A stretch of 6,604 bases of DNA from Candidatus Sungbacteria bacterium RIFCSPHIGHO2_01_FULL_50_25 (GCA_001822215.1 MHQD01000022.1:1-6604), one strand, 5' to 3'; positions 1 to 4,424 are shown, counted from the stretch's first letter. Translations and numbers: made by a program. Notes: generated from the letters alone by a model not told the origin.

Positions 1-702
1 CCCTATTTTTTCACCGCGGATGATTTTTACGAGATTCCCCTTTTTGAAGGCGTCGAAAACGATCACCGGAATCTTATTCTCCATCGAAAGCGCGACTGCG
101 GTGAGATCCATCACACGAAGACCCTTTTTCACCATTTCCAAGGGATTGATCTCCCGGATAAATTTTGCGCCTTTATTTTTCTTAGGATCAGCGGCAAACA
201 CTCCCCGGACGTTCGTCGCCTTCAAAATCGCGTCCGCTTTGATTTCGCTTGCGCGAAGCGCGGCTGCGGTATCGGTTGAGAAATACGGACTCCCGGTTCC
301 TCCGGCGAACACAACGATTCTTCCTTTCTCAAGATGGCGCAGGGCGCGCCTCCGAATAAAGGGCTCCGCGACTTCTATCATGGCCATTGCAGACATTACT
401 CGGGTATATAGTTTATGCTTTTCAAGCTCTGACTGTAAGGCAAGCGCGTTTATTACGGTTCCGAGCATCCCCATTTGGTCCGCGGTCGCGCGGTCAATCC
501 CCATATGAGAAAGCTTCTCCCCGCGAATGAAATTTCCTCCGCCGATTACAATCGCAATCTCACATCCAAGCGCATGCGCGGATACGACTTCACGCGCGAC
601 ATATTCCGCGGCTCTTGTATCAATCCCAAATCCGCCCTTTCCCCCCAAGGTCTCGCCGGAGAGTTCCAATAAAATTCTCTTGAACCGAATTTTTTGCGCC
701 AT
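1..702 (-). CDS. pyrH: UMP kinase PyrH (C-terminus cut by window edge)
   Basis: Uridylate kinase of the amino-acid-kinase fold. It phosphorylates UMP to UDP with ATP in cytosolic pyrimidine nucleotide synthesis. The 234 visible residues cover nearly the whole family length (about 235-245); only a few C-terminal residues and the stop lie beyond base 1. Recognisable motifs are LSGE near residues 14-17, GGGNFIRG at 54-61, ADQMGML at 74-80, GGTGSPYFSTD at 134-144, KATNVRGVFAADP at 161-173 and a C-terminal RGEKIG. The ATG at 702 is chosen because AGAAGGA lies 9 nt upstream and the protein then begins like its family. Oddity: the family's LLKLSGE reads LLELSGE here, so the conserved phosphate-binding lysine (K15 in E. 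coli) is a glutamate, E13. The gene diverges from the amidase across a 138-bp gap. No tsf or frr neighbour is visible on this side. Confidence 0.95.
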   Translation of the reverse strand, partial: MAQKIRFKRILLELSGETLGGKGGFGIDTRAAEYVAREVVSAHALGCEIAIVIGGGNFIRGEKLSHMGIDRATADQMGMLGTVINALALQSELEKHKLYTRVMSAMAMIEVAEPFIRRRALRHLEKGRIVVFAGGTGSPYFSTDTAAALRASEIKADAILKATNVRGVFAADPKKNKGAKFIREINPLEMVKKGLRVMDLTAVALSMENKIPVIVFDAFKKGNLVKIIRGEKIG

Positions 703-711
703 TATCGATTT

Positions 712-718
712 TCCTTCT
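712..718 (-). promoter_or_regulatory. Shine-Dalgarno of pyrH
   Basis: AGAAGGA on the minus strand, 9 nt before the ATG at 702. It fixes the pyrH start and contrasts with the SD-less genes elsewhere in the window. Confidence 0.75.
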
Positions 719-825
719 ACTCGCTTAAAACCACTCGATCTGACGGTGCCGCGCGCCGTCCGAGGTTACTCTATCAAAAAACACCCGCGAGTACCAGCGC
801 CCGCTCTTTCTCGCGATAACCAACC

Positions 826-834
826 TGTTATACT
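826..834 (+). promoter_or_regulatory. Extended -10 promoter directly before the amidase start
   Basis: TGTTATACT is an extended -10 (TGN plus TATACT). Six bases separate it from the ATG at 841, so transcription should begin at or within a base or two of the A of the start codon. There is no Shine-Dalgarno. No good -35 is visible 16-18 bp upstream, which fits an extended -10 promoter. The predicted mRNA is leaderless. Confidence 0.6.
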
Positions 835-840
835 GAAAAT

Positions 841-2070
841 ATGCGAAAAATTCTTTTGGCGGCTATTTGTATCGGCGTATTCGCACTAGCGGTAAACTTT
901 GCGTCTCGCTCGGATTATTCGGAATTCTCCTTAAGATTCAGGGACTTCGTGGCGTCGCTCTTTTTTATTGACTCAACAACAAAGGAAACGCTCAAAAGCG
1001 CGTATGAAAAAGCGGACAAGGGCGAAGAGAAACTTTCTATTCTTATTGTCCCGGGGCACGACAGCGTCCAGTCAGGAACAGAATTTCGCGGGATGAAAGA
1101 AGCGAGTATCACACTTGATCTCGGCGAGGAACTCTACCGCCTGCTTGCAGCAGACGCACATTTCGACGTGCGCCTATCCCGCACCCGGACCGGATACGAT
1201 CCCTCGATAGCGGAATTCCTTCGGGAGAAGAAAACGGAGATAGACGAATTCGTCAAAATCCAAAAAGCGCTCATGAGCCGTTACGTGGCGCTTGGAAAAA
1301 TAGAATCGCGGATACTCGTTGAGCACAATAAGGCTCCAGTTGATACGGCGTATAAACTCTATGGAATAAATAAGTGGGCGAACGAAAATGGCGCCGACAT
1401 CATTCTTCATATCCACTTCAATGACTATCCGCGGAGCATGCGCTCTGCGTCGGGAATATATTCCGGATTTTCCGTCTACATTCCGGAAAGCCAATACTCA
1501 AACGCAAAAGGCTCTCGAGTAATCGCAGAAGCAGTATATAAGCGCCTCGCCCGCTTTTACCCGTCAAGTAATCTGCCCAAAGAAGATGCCGGAATTGTAG
1601 AAGATCAAGAACTTATTGCAATCGGCTCGAATAACACCGTTGACGGCGCGGCACTCCTTATCGAGTACGGCTATATCTATGAACCGCACTTGCAAAACAT
1701 AGTGATTCGCCAAAAAGCCATATCAGACCTTGCATTTCAAACATACCTCGGCATTATGGATTTCTTCGAAAGCGACCCGAAAAAAGAATCGTACGAAACA
1801 CGACTTCTTCCCTATAAATGGCAAGAAGACATTTTCCGCGCGAGCGCGGCAAAAAAAGATACGCTCTCGCTTCAAGCGGCCCTTATCATTGAAGGCCTCT
1901 ATCCGCCTGCGGGCAGTTCCCTCAACGAATGCCCTATGAGCGGAAACTTCGGCGCCTGCACGGAAAAGGCCGTAAAAGCATTTCAGGGAAAATACGGCAT
2001 TCTGCCTCAAACCGGTTACGCCGGAGAAAAAACCCGCGCAAAGCTGAATGAGCTTTATGGAGCGAAATAA
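841..2070 (+). CDS. N-acetylmuramoyl-L-alanine amidase (Amidase_3 type) with peptidoglycan-binding domain
   Basis: A 409-residue cell-wall hydrolase expected to cut the amide bond between MurNAc and the stem peptide. Residues 5-21 are a hydrophobic signal peptide or N-terminal anchor, so it acts outside the membrane. The zinc amidase domain runs from about 66 to 310. Likely zinc ligands are H73 (PGHD), E87 (MKEAS) and H192 (HIHFN), with catalytic E275 (LIEYGY). The spacing between E87 and H192 (105 residues) is longer than usual because of a charged helical insert at about 118-172. A C-terminal peptidoglycan-binding domain (about 341-407) has the typical AVKAFQGKYGI and TGYAGEKTRAKL motifs. 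Two cysteines (C364, C373) sit in its first half. No Shine-Dalgarno precedes the ATG; an extended -10 lies 6 nt upstream. The stop is 7 bp from the 3' end of an opposing tRNA gene, and I see no clear terminator. Confidence 0.88.
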   Translation: MRKILLAAICIGVFALAVNFASRSDYSEFSLRFRDFVASLFFIDSTTKETLKSAYEKADKGEEKLSILIVPGHDSVQSGTEFRGMKEASITLDLGEELYRLLAADAHFDVRLSRTRTGYDPSIAEFLREKKTEIDEFVKIQKALMSRYVALGKIESRILVEHNKAPVDTAYKLYGINKWANENGADIILHIHFNDYPRSMRSASGIYSGFSVYIPESQYSNAKGSRVIAEAVYKRLARFYPSSNLPKEDAGIVEDQELIAIGSNNTVDGAALLIEYGYIYEPHLQNIVIRQKAISDLAFQTYLGIMDFFESDPKKESYETRLLPYKWQEDIFRASAAKKDTLSLQAALIIEGLYPPAGSSLNECPMSGNFGACTEKAVKAFQGKYGILPQTGYAGEKTRAKLNELYGAK

Positions 2071-2077
2071 CAAAGTA

Positions 2078-2149
2078 TGGCTCTGGGTGGAGTCGAACCA
2101 CCTTCTAGGGTTTATGAGTCCCTCGTTCTAGCCGTTGAACTACAGAGCC
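2078..2149 (-). tRNA. tRNA with CAU anticodon, probably elongator Met
   Basis: A complete 72-nt cloverleaf read on the minus strand. Acceptor stem GGCTCTG/CAGAGCC (7 perfect pairs), D-arm GTTC/GAAC with an 8-nt loop containing GG, anticodon stem AGGGA/ACCCT with loop CTCATAA, 4-nt variable loop AGAA, T-stem GGTGG/CCACC with loop TTCGACT, discriminator A. The anticodon is at 2114-2116. CCA is not encoded. Position 31-39 is an A-A mismatch at the top of the anticodon stem. The paired 1-72 and the lack of initiator GC pairs at 29-31 exclude fMet. Elongator Met is favoured by the GGCT start. tRNA-Ile2 (CAU modified to lysidine) cannot be excluded from sequence alone. Confidence 0.88.
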
Positions 2150-2205
2150 GTAATTCCTCGCTCGTTCCCGGGATTTTTTATTTTTTCTTCTTGAGGTGCA
2201 ATTCC

Positions 2206-2234
2206 GCCAAAAGCTGCATTACTTCGCTTTTGGC
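2206..2234. other. 9-bp hairpin in the leader of the minus-strand tRNA transcript
   Basis: GCCAAAAGC (2206-2214) and GCTTTTGGC (2226-2234) form a perfect 9-bp inverted repeat around an 11-nt loop. It lies between the minus-strand promoter at 2269-2297 and the tRNA, so it would be part of the tRNA precursor's roughly 113-nt leader. There is no U-run suggesting a terminator in that direction. The function is unknown. Confidence 0.5.
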
Positions 2235-2268
2235 CCACTTCGCTACGCCAGCTTACGAAATCGCATTC

Positions 2269-2297
2269 ATTATATAGAAAAAACGCATTTTGGGCAA
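2269..2297 (-). promoter_or_regulatory. Promoter for the minus-strand CAU tRNA
   Basis: TTGCCC (2297-2292) and TATAAT (2274-2269) on the minus strand with a 17-bp spacer. The predicted start is near 2262, leaving about 113 nt of leader before the tRNA. A weaker alternative nearer the tRNA is TTGCAC (2201-2196) with an A-rich -10 around 2178-2173. Confidence 0.6.
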
Positions 2298-2309
2298 GAA
2301 AAGCGTATC

Positions 2310-2338
2310 TTGTTAATTAGCATCAAATGTAATATAAT
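2310..2338 (+). promoter_or_regulatory. Promoter of tRNA-fMet
   Basis: TTGTTA (2310-2315), a 17-bp spacer, and a consensus TATAAT (2333-2338). Only five bases lie between the -10 and tRNA nucleotide 1 (2344), so the predicted start is at or within a base of the mature tRNA 5' end. Confidence 0.75.
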
Positions 2339-2343
2339 CATTC

Positions 2344-2414
2344 CGCGGGATAGAGAAGAAGTATCTCGGGAGGCTCATAACCTCCAGACGCGGGTGCAAA
2401 TCCCGCTCCCGCAA
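2344..2414 (+). tRNA. Initiator tRNA-fMet (CAU)
   Basis: A 71-nt cloverleaf. Acceptor CGCGGGA pairs with TCCCGCA, leaving the C1-A72 mismatch that marks bacterial initiators. D-stem GAGA/TCTC; anticodon stem GGAGG/CCTCC around loop CTCATAA; 4-nt variable loop AGAC; T-stem GCGGG/CCCGC; discriminator A at 2414. CCA is not encoded (CTTG follows). Three departures from the norm: the 7-nt D-loop AGAAGTA has no GG pair, the T-loop TGCAAAT has G instead of T at position 55, and the usual three GC pairs at 29-31/39-41 read AGG/CCT. It has its own strong promoter and a following hairpin terminator. Confidence 0.9.
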
Positions 2415-2435
2415 CTTGAAAAAAACAAAATGCCC
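2398..2435. repeat. 38-bp direct repeat, copy 1 (tRNA-fMet 3' end plus terminator start)
   Basis: This copy begins in the T-loop of tRNA-fMet, runs through the 3' acceptor strand and ends in the left arm of the terminator. It matches 2592-2629 at all 38 positions, with starts 194 bp apart. Confidence 0.95.
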
Positions 2436-2456
2436 TTACTGAGGTGTTTTGTTTTT
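2421..2456 (+). terminator. Terminator after tRNA-fMet
   Basis: Stem 2421-2434 pairs with 2443-2456 (AAAAACAAAATGCC with GGTGTTTTGTTTTT; 14 pairs including two G-T wobbles) around an 8-nt loop. The T-rich tract is partly inside the right arm, giving a near-symmetrical terminator that could also act in the other direction. Confidence 0.65.
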
Positions 2457-2476
2457 ATCTGAAAATTGAGGCTAAA

Positions 2477-2599
2477 CGGGATTTGCAGGGTATTTCCAAA
2501 CATGAACTGCTTCATGTTTGGAAAACCCGGGCTGCGGAGGAGGAGCGAAGCATGTGCGCCATAGCGCACTCGCGAAGCTCCGGGGGAGCAGAAATCCCG
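2477..2599. other. Palindromic, strongly folded non-coding element between the tRNA repeats
   Basis: A 123-bp segment with nested inverted repeats. The ends CGGGATTT (2477-2484) and AAATCCCG (2592-2599) are perfectly complementary. Inside is a long hairpin at 2488-2528: GGGT, a bulged A, then a 14-bp arm TTTCCAAACATGAA with loop CTGC, its complement and ACCC. A second hairpin at 2542-2581 has GGAGC/GCTCC, then facing GAA/GAA triplets, GC/GC, a small internal loop, and GTGCGC closed by loop CATA against GCGCAC. CTGC (2532-2535) can pair with GCAG (2588-2591). No convincing gene or promoter lies within it. It could be a structured RNA, or a non-autonomous palindromic repeat inserted next to the tRNA. 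Which strand is transcribed is unknown. Confidence 0.6.
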
Positions 2600-2629
2600 C
2601 TCCCGCAACTTGAAAAAAACAAAATGCCC
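2592..2629. repeat. 38-bp direct repeat, copy 2 (orphan tRNA-fMet 3' end)
   Basis: An exact copy of 2398-2435, but with no upstream 5' half of a tRNA, so it cannot itself form a tRNA. Its first 8 bases are also the right end of the palindromic element, and its end forms part of the terminator of the HEPN-like gene. Confidence 0.95.
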
Positions 2630-2663
2630 CCTTCTTCTTTTTTTAGAAGGAGGGGGTGTTTTG
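2613..2663 (-). terminator. Strong intrinsic terminator of the HEPN-like gene
   Basis: 2620-2638 pairs with 2645-2663 (19 pairs, including five consecutive G-C pairs) around a 6-nt loop. Read on the minus strand it starts 2 nt after the TAA at 2666-2668 and is followed by seven T (2619-2613). It can also stop transcription from the left, though with a poorer U-tract. Confidence 0.85.
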
Positions 2664-2665
2664 GT

Positions 2666-3268
2666 TTATAGTTCCGATTTGAGAAGCTTCAAATCCTGAA
2701 ACGCGTCTTGATAGGCCCGAAGCGCGTTCACGACCGCCTCTTTTGTATGCTCTGTCATTGGATCGTGTACAATAATATTCCGAAGCCGGTGCGCAGCCCA
2801 GACGCGATCAAGTGAAGGAAGCTGGACCGGATCAACAATTTTCAATCGATCTCCCATTGTTTCGCCTTCATACCCCAAATGCACAAGTATGTCGTCAAGA
2901 AGGGCGTCTGCCTGAATGATCGCCATATTCCAATCAGACGCGTTTTCGGAATTCGCGAGCGCGCGGATCCGCTCCCAATTTTCCTTGACTTCAATCTCTG
3001 CAGGAACCACGTGGACCGCCGCCTCTTCAGTTTCTTTCGGCCCGATTTCATCAAGTTTCCGAAACCGCCAAAGAATAAGAATGAAAAGAGTGACGAGAAC
3101 GGCGTCAATAATTGAAAACAAAATGACAATATTGTTATAGATACCGCGCCAGTCAACCGCCGATATATCGGGGAACATCGAAAAATAGATGCCGGCAAAT
3201 GCACCGGTACCGACAGCCGCAATGAGAATAACGGCAATTATCCAAAATATAGCGTCATCAGTTTCCAT
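2666..3268 (-). CDS. Two-TM membrane protein with HEPN-like cytoplasmic domain
   Basis: A 200-residue protein I cannot name. Residues 8-29 and 45-68 are two membrane helices separated by a short loop. The rest (about 85-200) is a soluble, mostly helical domain that should face the cytoplasm, because WRFRK follows TM2. It contains DALLDDIL at 121-128 and RNIIVH at 163-168, which fits the Rx4-6H signature of HEPN domains, often RNA-binding or RNase modules. Without structure comparison the HEPN call is an inference from one motif in a helical setting. It follows trmD on the same strand across an 86-bp gap holding a weak hairpin and a possible promoter, and ends at a strong terminator. No clear Shine-Dalgarno precedes the ATG at 3268. 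Confidence 0.8.
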   Translation of the reverse strand: METDDAIFWIIAVILIAAVGTGAFAGIYFSMFPDISAVDWRGIYNNIVILFSIIDAVLVTLFILILWRFRKLDEIGPKETEEAAVHVVPAEIEVKENWERIRALANSENASDWNMAIIQADALLDDILVHLGYEGETMGDRLKIVDPVQLPSLDRVWAAHRLRNIIVHDPMTEHTKEAVVNALRAYQDAFQDLKLLKSEL

Positions 3269-3304
3269 GCGTCTTTCGAAAAAGCGTCATCGCCGCATAT
3301 ATGT

Positions 3305-3333
3305 ACAATAATAAAAGCGCTCGGGAATGGCAA
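3305..3333 (-). promoter_or_regulatory. Possible promoter of the HEPN-like gene
   Basis: On the minus strand, TTGCCA (3333-3328), a 17-bp spacer and TATTGT (3310-3305). The -10 is only a 4/6 match. The predicted start is near 3298, about 30 nt before the ATG. Confidence 0.35.
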
Positions 3334-3354
3334 CAAACCCCTTGCCGGAAAGGG
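3331..3354 (-). terminator. Weak hairpin after trmD
   Basis: CCCTT/AAGGG (3350-3354 with 3339-3343) immediately after the trmD stop, followed on the minus strand by GGTTTGTTG. The short stem and broken T-run make it at best an inefficient terminator, so the HEPN-like gene may be partly co-transcribed with trmD. Confidence 0.35.
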
Positions 3355-4035
3355 TCAGAGGCGCTTGCGCGCGCGCGAAGAACGCCATGATTCTATCCGC
3401 GCGTGATCCCCGGAAAGAAGAAACTTCGGAACGGCATACCGCTTCTTTCTCCACCGAAACACTTCCGGGCGGGTATACGCCGGAACGCCGACGCCATGGC
3501 GCTTCTCTTCCAGCGATTCCGCTTTCCCCAAAAATCCCGGGATGTGGCGCGAGACCGCATCGATCACTACAAGCGCCGGAAGCTCGCCGCCCGTGAGAAT
3601 ATAGGGACCGATAGATAAATTTTCAATTTTAAATTTTAAATTTTCAATTACTTTTTTAACACGCTCATCGACGCCTTCGTAGTGCCCCGCGATCATCACT
3701 ATTCGATCGTATTTTTTCGCCCAATCCGAAGCCATCTTCGAATTGAATTGCTTCCCGGCCGCAGAAAAAAGAATAACTTTTACCTTTTCACTTTTCATTT
3801 TTAACTTCAAACTTGAGATCGCTCGAACGAGCGGCTCAAGTTTAACGACCATCCCCGGTCCTCCGCCGTACGGCCGATCGTCAACTTTTTTATGCTTGTC
3901 TCGCGAAAATTCCCTGAGATCATGCACGCGAACATCAATAACACGCTTCGCTCGCGCGCGCTTCATCATTGATTCGCCTAAATATGAGCTAAATGTGGAT
4001 GGAAATATGGTTATTATATCAAAACGTATTGACAT
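3355..4035 (-). CDS. trmD: tRNA (guanine-N1)-methyltransferase TrmD
   Basis: A SPOUT-family enzyme that methylates G37 next to the anticodon using S-adenosylmethionine, preventing +1 frameshifting. The 226 residues match the family's 220-250. Clear motifs: RFDIITIFP at 4-12, RPYGGGPGMV at 54-63, AGHYEGVDERV at 116-126, SIGPYILTGGELPA at 141-154 and IDAVSRHIPG at 158-167 with D159 as the expected catalytic aspartate, YTRPEVF at 187-193, LLSGDHARIESWR at 206-218. The reading frame stays open to 4347, but the ATG at 4035 is the family start; the upstream extension is antisense to the neighbour gene. There is no strong Shine-Dalgarno. Two lysine-rich, AT-rich inserts (residues 75-86 and 128-140) stand out in an otherwise GC-richer gene. 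rimM is not adjacent. Confidence 0.95.
   Translation of the reverse strand: MSIRFDIITIFPSTFSSYLGESMMKRARAKRVIDVRVHDLREFSRDKHKKVDDRPYGGGPGMVVKLEPLVRAISSLKLKMKSEKVKVILFSAAGKQFNSKMASDWAKKYDRIVMIAGHYEGVDERVKKVIENLKFKIENLSIGPYILTGGELPALVVIDAVSRHIPGFLGKAESLEEKRHGVGVPAYTRPEVFRWRKKRYAVPKFLLSGDHARIESWRSSRARKRL
3617..3649. repeat. AT-rich low-complexity repeat inside trmD
   Basis: AAATTTTCAATT occurs at 3617-3628 and 3638-3649, with an AAATTTT run between. The 21-bp period equals seven codons, so the protein shows a repeated IENL heptad (residues 130-140). It lies between the YEGVDERV and SIGPYILTGG motifs, where the family usually has a shorter linker. Confidence 0.8.
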
Positions 4036-4057
4036 AGGGAAAAAATTCGCGTACACT
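4029..4057 (+). promoter_or_regulatory. Near-consensus promoter of the small gene at 4090
   Basis: A perfect TTGACA (4029-4034), a 17-bp spacer and TACACT (4052-4057). The predicted start is near 4064, giving a leader of about 25 nt. The -35 overlaps the trmD start codon on the other strand (4033-4035). Confidence 0.8.
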
Positions 4058-4076
4058 CTAAAGGTTGTTCTTTTTT

Positions 4077-4083
4077 GGGAGGA
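4077..4083 (+). promoter_or_regulatory. Shine-Dalgarno of the gene at 4090
   Basis: GGGAGGA, 6 nt before the GTG at 4090. It decides for GTG as the start over the in-frame TTG at 4075, which lies before the ribosome site. Confidence 0.8.
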
Positions 4084-4089
4084 TTCACT

Positions 4090-4359
4090 GTGAACGAAAT
4101 CTATCGGATCGAAATGTCGGCACGAATGCCGCTTCTTGAGCTTGTCGAAAGCATCCTCACCGACTCTCCAGACGCATTCGACCCGACAGGCGTCAAAGAG
4201 AAAGTTGATGAACGCCGCACCGACGGTAAAGAAACGCCGATTGCTTTTGTCACGGAAGCGCTCGAAGAACTCCATCGCCGCGGCGCGATACTTATCCGCT
4301 GGTACCAAGGGGAATCTCTCTATCAAGGATTCACTCCTCGAGTCCAATATCCCCGCTAA
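4090..4359 (+). CDS. Small protein of unknown function, possibly winged-helix-like
   Basis: An 89-residue protein with a GTG start, which I do not recognise. It has no signal peptide or membrane segment. The predicted pattern is helix (LLELVESIL), an FDPTGVKEKVDERR helix, a second TPIAFVTEALEELHRRG helix, then GAILIRWYQGESLYQGF, which could form two strands with a turn. That order resembles a winged helix-turn-helix, but this is an impression from secondary structure, not a family match. The support for a real gene is good: near-consensus promoter, strong Shine-Dalgarno at ideal spacing, and an intrinsic terminator directly after the stop, making a single-gene transcription unit. It sits between trmD and khpA, which are often close together in bacteria. 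Confidence 0.8.
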   Translation: MNEIYRIEMSARMPLLELVESILTDSPDAFDPTGVKEKVDERRTDGKETPIAFVTEALEELHRRGAILIRWYQGESLYQGFTPRVQYPR

Positions 4360-4363
4360 CCCG

Positions 4364-4391
4364 AAACCCTCTTGAAACAGGAGGGTTTTTT
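4364..4391 (+). terminator. Intrinsic terminator of the gene at 4090
   Basis: ACCCTCTTG (4366-4374) pairs with CAGGAGGGT (4378-4386) around the loop AAA, with one G-T wobble, followed by a T-run to 4391. It begins 4 nt after the stop codon. Confidence 0.9.
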
Positions 4392-4424
4392 ATCATTATA
4401 TCTATCCATTATACTAGACCGATC

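Noticed and set aside
827..832. TATAAC on the minus strand as pyrH promoter
   Set aside because: It overlaps the amidase -10 and would give a leader of more than 110 nt; no matching -35 supports it.
20..889. Plus-strand open frames across pyrH
   Set aside because: They are antisense to a UMP kinase with all family motifs; their translations are low-complexity and overlap one another.
2077..2277. Plus-strand open frame starting at 2077
   Set aside because: Its first 70 bases are the antisense of a perfect tRNA gene; there is no ribosome site.
2500..2616. A second, intron-containing or split tRNA-fMet using the orphan 3' end
   Set aside because: No matching 5' acceptor, D-arm or anticodon arm is found upstream of the second copy, and its T-stem cannot form.
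2375..2671. Open frames on both strands across tRNA-fMet and the palindromic element
   Set aside because: They run through a tRNA and two terminator hairpins; the translations reflect inverted-repeat DNA, not protein.
4036..4347. N-terminal extension of TrmD to 4347
   Set aside because: The extra 104 residues are antisense to the well-supported gene at 4090 and lie before the family's MxxRFDIIT start.
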